Below the pieces are notes generated by a model. It did no database searches. It saw nothing but the letters and a program-made list of their open reading frames with translations, and was not told the origin of the DNA. Shown here one piece after another: positions 24,478-32,896 of a stretch of DNA of 64,000 bases (positions are counted from its first letter, which is position 1; every line of letters begins with the position of its first letter). The translations under genes and the position numbers were made by a program. Source of the stretch: an uncultured Clostridia bacterium. Its GTDB lineage: Bacteria > Bacillota > Clostridia > TANB77 > CAG-508. The DNA is taken from contig CAMMZC010000001.1 in the NCBI GenBank assembly GCA_946529215.1, positions 1 to 64,000 on the forward strand, given 5' to 3'.

Positions 24478-25827
24478 TTAAGGTTCTAAGCTTGCTTTAT
24501 AATCTACTTTCCCTTCAATTTTTCCATTATCATATTTTAGCAAACTATAATTAAATCCTTCCCATGAAGGTAAGTCTATTAAAATTTCCATTTTTCCATC
24601 ACTGTCTATATCTATACATTCTACATCATCTATATCAAAAACATAAGTCTCTTCTTTTTTATCTTTTTTCTCTTCATTATTTTTAAATTCCTGTTTTATT
24701 GATACTAATTGTGCTATTTTATTAAATTTACTATCAAACAAAATTATTCCTGATGAACATTCTGCATGGCTATCTTCATATTCGCCTTCTTCTATATCTA
24801 AATTCCAACAGACTATATATTCAAGTTTGTTATCTCCATCCAAATCTACACTTTTAACTTTTAAATCTTCAAAATTTACTGATACAGATTCTCCTGTAGA
24901 AGGATGCAATACTTGTACTGGATACATTTTTTCTTTCTTCAATTCTTCCGGAATTGTTTTCATTTTAGTAATATTTCTTGGAATAGCATTATATTTTTTT
25001 GAAATTGCTATTTTACTTACATTGCTTACGATTGATTGTCCTTCATATGTTTCTTCTTTTCCAAATATTCCTGTGGTTTCTCCTTTATATTTTCCATCTT
25101 CATAATTAAAATATTTAGTATTATATTTCTTTTTGTTTTTTTCGCTTATTTCCATATCTGATGTCTGTTTTACACCTACTTCTTTTTGTATCTCACGTCC
25201 ATTATATATTATAAAATAATCATCTTGTGCGACTGAATTTTTAACTGGTTGTTCAACTGAATTTGTAACTGATTGTGTAACAGAATTTTTCTTATATAAA
25301 TTTAAAGTATATTCTTCAATATTTGTTTTTGTCTTATATATTGTTTTATCAGATGCATCTTCATTATAATATATAGCAAATGCATTTATATCATCTTTAA
25401 TGTTATCTTTTGATATTAAATATACTTTATTTCCATTTGATAAATAAAATGTTATTATTGGACTTGATTCAAAAAAACCTCCTGCTCCTAATTCTTCATC
25501 TACATTAGTCCACTTTTCTCCATTATTTACAATCTCTTTCAAATCATTTATTATAGTTTCATCTTTTATAATTAATGGATCTGTATATGCTAGTTCTCCC
25601 TTACTTTCATCTTCTATTTCTATTCCTATATATGAAACATCATTAATTATGCTTTTTTCCGTAGTTTGTGTAGAACTATGATCGTCAATTAAATTTTCTT
25701 GTATCATATTTTCCTGCTCTTTATTTCCTTTTTGGTTGAAAATAGCAATCATAAATATTGCAACAATCACTGCCATTATTATTAATGACAAAACATAAGT
25801 TACTAATGAAATTTTCTTTTCTTTCAT
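24478..25827 (-). CDS. Membrane-anchored extracellular protein with two EF-hand/VCBS-like Asp loops
   Basis: 449 residues, function unknown. An N-terminal anchor (LVTYVLSLIIMAVIVAIFMI) is followed by a polar extracellular part with a short T/S/V-Q repeat (SVTQSVTNSVEQPVKNSVAQ). Near the C-terminus are two calcium-type loops, DLDGDNKLEYI (about 325) and DIDSDGKMEILID (about 400), of the FG-GAP/VCBS repeat kind. This suggests a calcium-stabilised surface or cell-wall protein. The protein at 59400 has a related DLDKDGKKD loop. Site AAAGGGG precedes the ATG. Confidence 0.7.
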   Translation of the reverse strand: MKEKKISLVTYVLSLIIMAVIVAIFMIAIFNQKGNKEQENMIQENLIDDHSSTQTTEKSIINDVSYIGIEIEDESKGELAYTDPLIIKDETIINDLKEIVNNGEKWTNVDEELGAGGFFESSPIITFYLSNGNKVYLISKDNIKDDINAFAIYYNEDASDKTIYKTKTNIEEYTLNLYKKNSVTQSVTNSVEQPVKNSVAQDDYFIIYNGREIQKEVGVKQTSDMEISEKNKKKYNTKYFNYEDGKYKGETTGIFGKEETYEGQSIVSNVSKIAISKKYNAIPRNITKMKTIPEELKKEKMYPVQVLHPSTGESVSVNFEDLKVKSVDLDGDNKLEYIVCWNLDIEEGEYEDSHAECSSGIILFDSKFNKIAQLVSIKQEFKNNEEKKDKKEETYVFDIDDVECIDIDSDGKMEILIDLPSWEGFNYSLLKYDNGKIEGKVDYKASLEP

Positions 25828-26048
25828 CTTTATTTCCCCTTTCTTTTTTAGCTTTATTAATTACATTTATTAGATATTTTAAAAAACTACTTGGTTCATT
25901 TTTTTCAAATTTTTTATAATAAAATTTGTTCTTTTCTCCCTTTGTTTAAAGATACACAAAGTTATAAAAAATAGTATCTTTCAAAATATGAATTTCCATT
26001 TAAACATTGATTTAGCAAAAATATTTAAAATTAGATTGAATTTTTACT
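25828..26048. other. Intergenic region, nothing recognised
   Basis: AT-rich spacer between the minus-strand gene at 24478 and the glyS terminator; no gene, RNA or strong promoter stands out. Confidence 0.5.
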
Positions 26049-26088
26049 AAAAACCTAGAAACTGTATATTCCAATTTCTAGGTTTTTG
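26049..26088 (-). terminator. Terminator after glyS
   Basis: Perfect 12-bp stem AAAAACCTAGAA/TTCTAGGTTTTT with T-run on the minus strand, immediately beyond the glyS stop codon. Confidence 0.93.
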
Positions 26089-26089
26089 C

Positions 26090-27472
26090 TTAATATTCTA
26101 TTTTCTTGCTAATCCATTCTTCAACCTCAGAAATAGGAATACGAACTTGTTCCATTGTGTCTCTATCTCTTATTGTAACTTGATTATCTTCTAAAGTATC
26201 GAAATCAACTGTAATACAATATGGAGTTCCAATTTCATCTTCTCTTCTATATCTTTTTCCGATTGAACCAGCTTCATCATAATCACACATAAATGATTTT
26301 GATAATTCTTTGTGTAATTCTACTGCTTTTTCTGATAATTTTTTTGAAAGTGGTAAAACAGCTACTTTGTATGGTGCTAGAGCTGGATGGAAATGCATTA
26401 CAGTTCTTGTATCATCTTCTGCTATTTTCTCTTCTTCATAACTATCACATAAAAACATTAACATTAATCTATCTACACCAACAGATGGCTCGATTACAAA
26501 TGGTACATATTTTTCATTTGTTTCTGGGTCTGTATATGTAAGGTCTTGCTTTGTAGCTTCCATATGTCTTGATAAATCATAATTTGTTCTGTCCGCAATT
26601 CCCCATACTTCTCCCCAGCCAAATGGGAATTTGTACTCTATGTCTGCTGTAGCATTGCTGTAGAATGATAATTCTTCTTTTGTATGATTTCTAAATCTAA
26701 TATTTTCTTCATGTGCACCAAGAGTAAGTAAGAAATTTTTGCATGTTTCTTTCCAATATTCATGCCATTCTAAATCTGTTCCTGGTTTGCAGAAAAACTC
26801 TATCTCCATTTGTTCAAACTCACGTGTTCTAAATATAAAGTTTCCTGGTGTTATTTCATTTCTGAAAGCTTTACCTTGTTGGCAGATTCCCATTGGAAGC
26901 TTTCTTCTAGTTGTTCTTAAAACATTTTTAAAGTTTACAAATATACCTTGTGCTGTTTCTGGACGAAGATATATTTCAGATTTTGCATCTTCTGTTGTTC
27001 CTTGGAATGTTTTAAACATTAAATTAAACTTTCTAATTGCAGTAAAATTAAGCTTTCCACAAACTGGACACACTATGTTATTATCATTAATGTATTTAAC
27101 AGTTTCTTCATCTGTCCAACCATCAGCAATAACATCTTTGCCATTCTTTGTTGCCCATTCTTCTATTAATTTATCTGCTCTATGTCTTGTTTTACATTCC
27201 TTGCAATCTATTAATGGATCTGCAAATGTGCTTACATGTCCTGTTGTAACCCATACTTCAGGGTTCATAAGGATTGCAGCATCTATTCCAACATTATATT
27301 TATTTTCTTGAACCATTTTTTTCATCCAAGCTTTTTTGATGTTGTTTTTTAGCTCAACTCCAAGTGGTCCATAATCCCATGTGTTTGATAAACCACCATA
27401 TATTTCTGAACCTGCATAAACAAATCCTCTATTTTTGCATAATGCAACTAATTTTTCCATTGAATCTACCAT
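26090..27472 (-). CDS. glyS: Glycyl-tRNA synthetase, homodimeric class II type
   Basis: About 460 residues, the eukaryote/archaeal-like alpha2 GlyRS found in many Gram-positives. It contains [32 protein letters not shown], two Cys pairs likely binding zinc ([14 protein letters not shown] and [10 protein letters not shown]), motif 2 [19 protein letters not shown] and motif 3 [13 protein letters not shown], then an anticodon-binding C-terminal domain. The ATG at 27472 has AAAGGGG 8 nt upstream, whereas the in-frame ATG three codons earlier abuts it. The leader is about 30 nt, too short for a T-box. Confidence 0.95.
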   Translation of the reverse strand: MVDSMEKLVALCKNRGFVYAGSEIYGGLSNTWDYGPLGVELKNNIKKAWMKKMVQENKYNVGIDAAILMNPEVWVTTGHVSTFADPLIDCKECKTRHRADKLIEEWATKNGKDVIADGWTDEETVKYINDNNIVCPVCGKLNFTAIRKFNLMFKTFQGTTEDAKSEIYLRPETAQGIFVNFKNVLRTTRRKLPMGICQQGKAFRNEITPGNFIFRTREFEQMEIEFFCKPGTDLEWHEYWKETCKNFLLTLGAHEENIRFRNHTKEELSFYSNATADIEYKFPFGWGEVWGIADRTNYDLSRHMEATKQDLTYTDPETNEKYVPFVIEPSVGVDRLMLMFLCDSYEEEKIAEDDTRTVMHFHPALAPYKVAVLPLSKKLSEKAVELHKELSKSFMCDYDEAGSIGKRYRREDEIGTPYCITVDFDTLEDNQVTIRDRDTMEQVRIPISEVEEWISKKIEY

Positions 27473-27511
27473 TTTTTGCATCCCCTTTTTGTAAGTTTAA
27501 TGACATATTCT

Positions 27512-27540
27512 ATTCTACTACATTGTTTGCTTTTTTTCAA
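27512..27540 (-). promoter_or_regulatory. SigA-type promoter for glyS
   Basis: TTGAAA, 17 nt, TAGAAT on the minus strand, about 40 bp before the start codon. Confidence 0.75.
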
Positions 27541-27558
27541 TAGGAATTTTTAAATTTT

Positions 27559-29226
27559 TTAATATTCTTCTATTTTCACATCTTTGCCATCAAATGCAAA
27601 TACCATCTTTGTAATATTTGTAAATCCTCTTTCTCTTAAAGAAGTTTCATATTGTTTTTCTTCAATTTGCTTTTTAGCATTAGCAATTGTTTCTTCTATA
27701 TCTTTTTCTTTATCTTGTTTAAAAACTTTAAATTCCATTATAAAACTATTTGCATTTTTATCTTTTGGCTCTAGCATTATGTCATATCTTCCCATTCCTG
27801 ACTCTCTATTTGAATTTACAACATAAGTGTCTTTAAGTGAAACTAGCATTCCTAAAACAAATGCATGATAGAAGTTCTCTGCCGTATCTTTTCCTACATC
27901 CATAAAGCTAAACATTTCTGTTACAAGAATTTTAAACTTTTCTTTAAATTCTTCTAAATTAAGTGTTACAAGGTCTTTCATTATACTATTTAAATCATTT
28001 CCTATTACTTTATTTGAAAACCATTCTTCAACTATTTCTTTAAATAATTGTTTAATCTCACTATTTACAATTTTAACTTTGTATATTTTATTTTGCAAAT
28101 CAACTACTTCTGCTACTTTTAAATAACCTGTTCCGACAAGCAATCCCCAAATATTATCTTCATTGTTTTCTATTCCTACTATTATAGTTTCAAGGTTTAT
28201 TTTTGTTTCTATTGCTTCATCTTTCATTAATCTTTCTATTTTTTCCTTAACACTGCTTGATTTTGTTAAAATTAATTTTATCAAGTCATTTGAGCTTGTA
28301 TTTACCCAATATGGTACTAATTCTCTTTGTTTCAAATATTTCAGGATACTCCATGGATTATATATTCCTTCTGTATTTCCAATTCTATATCCATCATACC
28401 ATTTTTTTATTTCTTCTGTATTTTCTTCTATTCCAAAATCTTTCAATACTATATCTATTTCATCTGATGTTATACCAAAATCTTCACTAAATTCGTTATC
28501 TAGGATAGTATATACATCAAAGTTATTCGCCCCACTGAAAATACTTTCTTTTGCTACTCTTGAAACACCTGTTAATATTGTTTTTTCCATGTATTGATTA
28601 TCTTTAAATGTGATTCCATAAAATGTTTTAAAAAACTTTATTGCTTCTTCATAAAATCCCTCTACATAGGCATTTTGCAATGGCACATCATATTCGTCTA
28701 TGATTATATATACTGGCATTCCAAACTCTCTATACAACAATCTTGAAAGAAATTTTATTGCATATTGTAAATCTGTTTCAGTTGCTTTTAGATTCAATAT
28801 TTTATTAATTGTTTCTTTCTCTGCATCTAAAATTTTGTCACTTTTTAACAAATAAATGTGATCAATAAATAGCTCTACAAGTTGTGTTTGAAATAACATC
28901 ATCATATTTTCGAAATTTCTGCCTAATGCATCTTTCATTGTAAAATAAATACATGGATATGCTCCTAATTTTTCTGTATATTTTTCTCCTTGCTCCATTA
29001 TTTTTAAACCTTCAAAAATTTTACGCGAATCTTTTTGATTGCAATCTAAAAAATGTCTTAACATACTCATATTTAAAGTTTTTCCAAATCTTCTTGGTCT
29101 CGTAATTAATGCTATTTTGCTACTATTATCTAATATGTGTTTTATAAATAAAGATTTATCTATGAAATAGTAGTCTTTCAATCTTAAAATTTTGAAATCA
29201 CTTTCACCTATTCCTATTCCTTGCAT
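27559..29226 (-). CDS. AAA-ATPase-like protein with C-terminal PD-(D/E)XK nuclease-like domain (DUF1703)
   Basis: About 555 residues. The N-terminal signature is GIGESDFKILRLKDYYFIDK with Walker A LITRPRRFGKT and an SMLRHF stretch, then VYIIIDEYDVPLQNA as Walker B. The C-terminal domain (about 470-555) has GMGRYDIMLEP, FIMEFKVFK and KKQIEEKQY, the D..E.K core of DUF1703. These paired domains are abundant in gut anaerobes and proposed to be selfish or defence-related; no function is established. The start is at 29226, where AGGAGG lies upstream; the longer frame adds an implausible 23 residues. Confidence 0.85.
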   Translation of the reverse strand: MQGIGIGESDFKILRLKDYYFIDKSLFIKHILDNSSKIALITRPRRFGKTLNMSMLRHFLDCNQKDSRKIFEGLKIMEQGEKYTEKLGAYPCIYFTMKDALGRNFENMMMLFQTQLVELFIDHIYLLKSDKILDAEKETINKILNLKATETDLQYAIKFLSRLLYREFGMPVYIIIDEYDVPLQNAYVEGFYEEAIKFFKTFYGITFKDNQYMEKTILTGVSRVAKESIFSGANNFDVYTILDNEFSEDFGITSDEIDIVLKDFGIEENTEEIKKWYDGYRIGNTEGIYNPWSILKYLKQRELVPYWVNTSSNDLIKLILTKSSSVKEKIERLMKDEAIETKINLETIIVGIENNEDNIWGLLVGTGYLKVAEVVDLQNKIYKVKIVNSEIKQLFKEIVEEWFSNKVIGNDLNSIMKDLVTLNLEEFKEKFKILVTEMFSFMDVGKDTAENFYHAFVLGMLVSLKDTYVVNSNRESGMGRYDIMLEPKDKNANSFIMEFKVFKQDKEKDIEETIANAKKQIEEKQYETSLRERGFTNITKMVFAFDGKDVKIEEY

Positions 29227-29392
29227 TGCACGTTCCTCCTTAAATAATATTAGTATATACTTGAATATATAATTATAAACATTTTTGAGCTCCACTTGGT
29301 AGTTTCTTAATTGCTATGTATCTTCAAACTTTATATGTTTATTGTACTACACGCATAAGAAAAATGCAAGAAATTTTTTCTTAATTTAGGGC

Positions 29393-29434
29393 AAACAAAA
29401 AGACTAGCTCCAAGATATTATCTCAAAGCTAGTC
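29393..29434 (-). terminator. Terminator after the prepilin-FGE gene
   Basis: Stem GACTAGCT/AGCTAGTC with an internal extension (CAAG/CTCA region), followed by TTTTTGTTTG on the minus strand. It closes a highly structured 3' untranslated region. Confidence 0.85.
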
Positions 29435-29435
29435 C

Positions 29436-29490
29436 GGTAGGGGTCGAAAGCTTTTTGATTACCTTTTCAAGGTAACCTTTCTCCCCTACC
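29436..29490 (-). other. Long hairpin in the 3' region of the prepilin-FGE gene
   Basis: GGTAGGGG and CCCCTACC (8 bp) enclose an inner hairpin of GGTTACCTT and AAGGTAATC. On the minus strand it lies about 70 nt beyond the stop codon and directly before the terminator. It is much more GC-rich than any other non-coding stretch here. Confidence 0.75.
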
Positions 29491-29540
29491 TCCCTTTGAA
29501 TTATCTGTTAAAAATCACTATCAGCCTGTTTAAATTTATC

Positions 29541-29562
29541 GCATTAAGTAGCTTAGGTTCAC
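29541..29562 (-). other. Short-loop hairpin spanning the stop codon of the prepilin-FGE gene
   Basis: On the minus strand TTCACTT, TATT, AAGTGAA: a 7-bp perfect stem with a 4-nt loop; its 5' arm extends into the last codons of the gene at 29563-29575. Short-stem, 4-nt-loop hairpins just after the variable region are a known cis-element of diversity-generating retroelements. Confidence 0.5.
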
Positions 29563-31092
29563 TTAATAAAGTGAAACACGAAAACCACCGCTGTAGTCCG
29601 AACTGGACGTATCGTCGTTGTAACGATGCGAAGCTGGATTGATAGAGCCTGTAGAGTTGAAACCGCCTCCTCGACGGGCACACAGACTGTAGGTGTCAGA
29701 GGTTTTTTCAAGTGTCCATTCATATACGTTTCCGGCTAAATCATAAATATTTTTCTTACTATTATTATCTGATGCTCCTGTTGTATATAATATACGTTTC
29801 TTTATATATTCACTTGATGAAGTATTTTTCTGTTTTACTTTATTTAATACATAAGCCGAATCATCTTTTGTCGTATCATCATAATCATTCCAAGTCGTGT
29901 CTAACTTATATCCTGTTATATATTTTACATATTTCCCTCTATCTAACGTAAATTGTGCATCACTATAATTTCCCCATTGACTACTATCTGCTCCTGTTAA
30001 ATATGATGTAGCTACTCCTAGTTCACTTAAATGTCTTAATACTAAATCCCATTGTACGCCAAATAGTAATGTTGTTGTTTTTTCTCCTGTTTTCAATCCT
30101 TCTGATAAATCTTCTGCTTGAGCATTTGTTACATAATTATATGGATATGCATTTTGTTTTATTACTGCTATTGTTAATGAATCTGTTTTATTTTTTCTTG
30201 CTGTAGCAGTTCCTGTTTCATATTTTCCTATATAAAATCCACCATTTTCATATACACTTTTTAACATTTTTTGTTTATACGTTTTATATACTTCTGGACT
30301 TGTTAAATTAGCTCCTTTTCCTGCTACATATTCATCTGTATATCCTACTGTTGTAGTTTTATAATCCGAACTAGAAGTTCCTGGTGCTATTAATGGATTA
30401 CCATCTTTACCTGTTTCACAATATTTTCTTAAATCTGCTTCTATTTTTGTATATATCGAATTTTCTGAAGTATCTGGCACTGCTGGAAGTGTTTTTCCTA
30501 TTCCTGCTGTTTTATATACATCCGCAGATTTTGGTACTACTATCCATACCCATTCATTATTGTTTTCGTCTTTTATTGTTAATCCAGTACTTAAATCATT
30601 ATTTGTTATTTCATTTTTGCTTGGATTTGGTAAAAATGGGGTTGTCTCATTTGTTGTTTTAATTGCTACTCCATTTTTATCTTTTACTCCTGTATCTTCT
30701 TCTCCACCTGATTTTCCTGCCTCTACTTCTATCGGAGTTCCACCATCTATTGTTACATACCATTTTTTCCCTGTTGTATCAGTTTCTGTATCAATTTCTA
30801 TTTCACTTTCTGGGAATAATTTTGCAAGCTCTGCGCTTAATGTTCCTTCTTGCAATTTTCCATTTCCATTATTTATGTCTTCCATTACAGCAGCATTATA
30901 TGCCAAACTAACTCTTTCTTCTATTTGTTTTTGTCCTGTTGTTTCCCTTGCCGTGGTTGCTCGATTAAGAATAGAATTATCTTCCGAAAGCATGCTAATA
31001 CTTACTCCTGCAAGGATTAGAAGAACTATAATTGTAATAACCAAAGCTATAAGAGTTATTCCGTTTGTTGTCTTTTTTGTATCTTTTTTCAT
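29563..31092 (-). CDS. Prepilin-anchored protein with formylglycine-enzyme/C-type-lectin-like C-terminal domain; candidate DGR target
   Basis: 509 residues. The N-terminus (TTNGITLIALVITIIVLLIL, about 8-30) is a pilin-type leader and helix, cut after Gly. Residues 30-150 are pilin-like helix and linker. From about 160 on there is an FGE-sulfatase (SUMF1) type C-lectin fold: NNEWVWIVVP, GGFYIGKYETGT, LFGVQWDLVLRHL, IYDLAGNVYEWTLE, and the end RRGGGFNSTG...GGFRVSLY. This is the architecture of many DGR-diversified display proteins. Coding DNA up to about 29,700 is AT-rich like its neighbours, but the last 114 bp are near half G+C with C/T-ending codons. Site GAGAGG precedes the ATG. The protein is expected on the cell surface. 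Enzymatic FGE activity is unlikely. Confidence 0.8.
   Translation of the reverse strand: MKKDTKKTTNGITLIALVITIIVLLILAGVSISMLSEDNSILNRATTARETTGQKQIEERVSLAYNAAVMEDINNGNGKLQEGTLSAELAKLFPESEIEIDTETDTTGKKWYVTIDGGTPIEVEAGKSGGEEDTGVKDKNGVAIKTTNETTPFLPNPSKNEITNNDLSTGLTIKDENNNEWVWIVVPKSADVYKTAGIGKTLPAVPDTSENSIYTKIEADLRKYCETGKDGNPLIAPGTSSSDYKTTTVGYTDEYVAGKGANLTSPEVYKTYKQKMLKSVYENGGFYIGKYETGTATARKNKTDSLTIAVIKQNAYPYNYVTNAQAEDLSEGLKTGEKTTTLLFGVQWDLVLRHLSELGVATSYLTGADSSQWGNYSDAQFTLDRGKYVKYITGYKLDTTWNDYDDTTKDDSAYVLNKVKQKNTSSSEYIKKRILYTTGASDNNSKKNIYDLAGNVYEWTLEKTSDTYSLCARRGGGFNSTGSINPASHRYNDDTSSSDYSGGFRVSLY
29566..29676 (-). other. Candidate variable region (VR) of a diversity-generating retroelement
   Basis: The last 37 codons of the gene encode RRGGGFNSTGSINPASHR then YNDDTSSSDYSGGFRVSLY. 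About three quarters of the codons end in C or T (ggc, ggt, ttc, aac, tct, atc, cat, tac, gac, gat, tcc, agt, agc), which is rare elsewhere in this AT-rich window. It is also what adenine-directed mutation of AAC/AAT template codons gives. The region ends in GGTTTTCGT and a hairpin over the stop codon. No template repeat, reverse transcriptase or Avd gene is present within the window. Confidence 0.55.
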
Positions 31093-31440
31093 TTTTTTAT
31101 CATTCCTCTCTCAAGGTAACATTCTTTTTTGTTTTTTTAATAATTATTTTCGTTTTTATTATTTAGTTCTAAAAAGTCTTTACCTTATTTCTTTTGAATT
31201 TTACTTTTTTATTTTTTCTGACATTTTTTAATAAAATACTATTGCCAAATCATTTTTTTATTTTTTTCTAAAATCAGCACCTAATTTATGCGCATTGTGC
31301 ATAAATTTCTTGCTAATTTCTATAATTATAATTTATCATATTGTTTTTAAAATTTCAAGTAGATTTGAAAATATTTCTATTATTTTCTAAAACATCAAAA
31401 AAGTTTTTTTGCGTAAATCGACATTTGTTGTAACAAAAAC
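31093..31440. other. Gene-free stretch upstream of the prepilin-FGE gene
   Basis: 348 bp without a gene. It contains the ribosome site of the downstream gene and a palindrome AATTTATGC/GCATAAATT at 31283-31307, whose GCGC-flanked half resembles the core edge of the R-family repeats. No clear promoter is seen. Confidence 0.5.
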
Positions 31441-31463
31441 AAAAAAAGCACTATAATAGTGCC
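31441..31463 (-). terminator. Terminator after divIC
   Basis: GGCACTAT/ATAGTGC hairpin followed by T7 on the minus strand, 5 bp beyond the stop codon. Confidence 0.9.
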
Positions 31464-31467
31464 AATT

Positions 31468-31740
31468 TTATTCCTGATTTACATATACTCTCTCATTTGG
31501 ACGATACATATCCAATTTTTCGCGAGCCGCTTCTTCTATATATTCTTTAGAATTCACATTTTCTTTTATTTGTTTAAGTTGCTCTTGATATTCTTGAGCT
31601 TGTTCTAACTTTTTCTCTATTTCTATATTGCTTGATGCATAAGTGTTTAATATCTTTTGCTGATTACAAAAAGTTATAAACGCATATATAATTATACATA
31701 TTATAATTAATCTTTTTATTAATTTTTTTATACTTTTCAT
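31468..31740 (-). CDS. divIC: Septum formation initiator DivIC/FtsB family protein
   Basis: 90 residues: short cytoplasmic end, one membrane helix (LIKRLIIICIIIYAFITFC), a coiled coil (about 35-70) and the conserved EAAREKLDMYRPNERVYV end of the family. It acts with FtsL/DivIB at the division site. Gene order yabP-yabQ-divIC is the usual Firmicute sporulation/division cluster, which supports the DivIC name. Confidence 0.88.
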   Translation of the reverse strand: MKSIKKLIKRLIIICIIIYAFITFCNQQKILNTYASSNIEIEKKLEQAQEYQEQLKQIKENVNSKEYIEEAAREKLDMYRPNERVYVNQE

Positions 31741-31835
31741 TAAACCTCATTCTTCCTTCGCATTAATTGTAATTATAGTTTATTATTTGTATTTTACTTT
31801 TCAGAAAATTTTCTAATGCTTTTCAACCTAATAAA

Positions 31836-32303
31836 CTATATACTATTATATTTCTCCTTTTTTTCAAAAAATCCCCTATATTTTTTCATTTTTTTGACAA
31901 AATCTTTTCTAAAATTGATACATAAAATAAATATTGGTCGAAAAATTATCTTTTTTAAGAATTTTGCAAAAACTAAAATTGGAAAAATAATAACTTTTTT
32001 TGCAAGATTAATTATAAATACTGAAATTTTTATTATATACTCACTTATAGTTAATAAATACATTATTGTGCCTAAAATCAGCCCCATTATCATAAAAAAT
32101 CTAAGTTCACCATCACAAAATTTGTACATTGAAAATATTATTATTAAACCAGTAAGTATCCAAAATAAAATGTCTTCTATGTATGTAACAAAATCTTTAG
32201 TTTTTATAGTTTTTCTTAAAATTCTAAATATGTCAAATAGCACTCCTATGCACATTCCAACTATTGTAAAAACCATAAAAAGATATGATTGATTTCCTGC
32301 CAT
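31836..32303 (-). CDS. yabQ: Spore cortex biosynthesis protein YabQ
   Basis: 155 residues with several membrane helices (YLFMVFTIVGMCIGVLFDIF, FWILTGLIIIFSMYKF, FFMIMGLILGTIMYLL) and the conserved FDIFRILRK and ELRFFMIMGLILG stretches. It is needed for cortex formation in the mother cell. It lies 11 bp after yabP on the same strand; a basic C-terminal tail is usual. A similarly long frame on the opposite strand is only its shadow. Confidence 0.88.
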   Translation of the reverse strand: MAGNQSYLFMVFTIVGMCIGVLFDIFRILRKTIKTKDFVTYIEDILFWILTGLIIIFSMYKFCDGELRFFMIMGLILGTIMYLLTISEYIIKISVFIINLAKKVIIFPILVFAKFLKKIIFRPIFILCINFRKDFVKKMKKYRGFFEKKEKYNSI

Positions 32304-32314
32304 TACACATCACC

Positions 32315-32629
32315 TTATTTAAATATTTTGCCAAATATTCCTCCCTCGCTTTTTGTTTGATGATCACTATATGCTAAATTGCTTATTTTACCCTCTACAA
32401 TAACTTCAGAAGTATCTATATTTAATTTATTAATTTTCAAATTTTCTCCTTTTATTGTTAAAAGCCCTAGTTCTGTTTCCATTATTACAACTTCATCATC
32501 AAAGCTAAGAACATCATTAACTCCTGAAACATTTAGTTTTTCCCTATTTTCCAATATTAAATTTTGGATAACTCCTGAAGCTGAAATATTTGTATTATTA
32601 TTTAAGTTTCTCTTTTCTTCTATAATCAT
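32315..32629 (-). CDS. yabP: Sporulation protein YabP
   Basis: 104 residues of the YabP/YqfC family. Key parts: NLILENREKLNVSGVNDVLS, FDDEVVIMETELGLLTIKGE and LNIDTSEVIVEGKI. It is a mother-cell sporulation protein with no known activity. AAAGGAGG precedes the ATG. The upstream genes yabO/rqcP and hup are missing here. Confidence 0.9.
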   Translation of the reverse strand: MIIEEKRNLNNNTNISASGVIQNLILENREKLNVSGVNDVLSFDDEVVIMETELGLLTIKGENLKINKLNIDTSEVIVEGKISNLAYSDHQTKSEGGIFGKIFK

Positions 32630-32712
32630 AAATTGTCCTCCTTTTGTATATTCCTTTATTATTTATATTCGCTATTTTCAGATTTAGAACTTTATTCAAC
32701 TATTTTAAAAGT

Positions 32713-32893
32713 AATTAATAGATAAATATTTTGAGAATTAATCTTACTTACTCAAATAACTTAAAAATTCTTATTAATTTTACAAGGGAATCTAAAAACA
32801 AAACTTTTTTAGGCGCTTGCAAAATTAATTAGATTTTTTTAGTGTTAAATGTAGAGTAGTTAAGATTATTCGAAAAAAATTTATCTATTAATT
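32713..32893. repeat. Long nested inverted repeat between yabP and an unknown gene
   Basis: About 40-bp imperfect outer arms (left AATTAATAGATAAAT..., right its near complement ending at 32893) and a second inner pair TTAATTTTACAAG/CTTGCAAAATTAA at 32774-32786 and 32816-32828. The whole 181 bp can fold as one long hairpin. It stops 3 bp before the stop codon of the minus-strand gene at 32897 and contains no coding frame. Confidence 0.7.
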
Positions 32894-32896
32894 TAT

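Noticed and set aside
27473..27558. T-box riboswitch in front of glyS
   Set aside because: The leader from the mapped-by-eye promoter to the start codon is only about 40 nt and has no T-box sequence or antiterminator.
30560..31231. 223-codon plus-strand frame opposite the prepilin-FGE gene
   Set aside because: Mirror of a well-supported coding gene; composition (Ser, Phe, Val runs) is that of an antisense shadow.
28000..31400. Reverse transcriptase, Avd gene or template repeat for the candidate DGR
   Set aside because: No RT motif (such as YxDD in context), no small helical Avd-like frame and no near-copy of the variable end were found on either strand in the window.
31816..32292. 158-codon plus-strand frame opposite yabQ
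   Set aside because: It is the complement of a clear YabQ gene, has no ribosome site and reads as hydrophobic low-complexity sequence.
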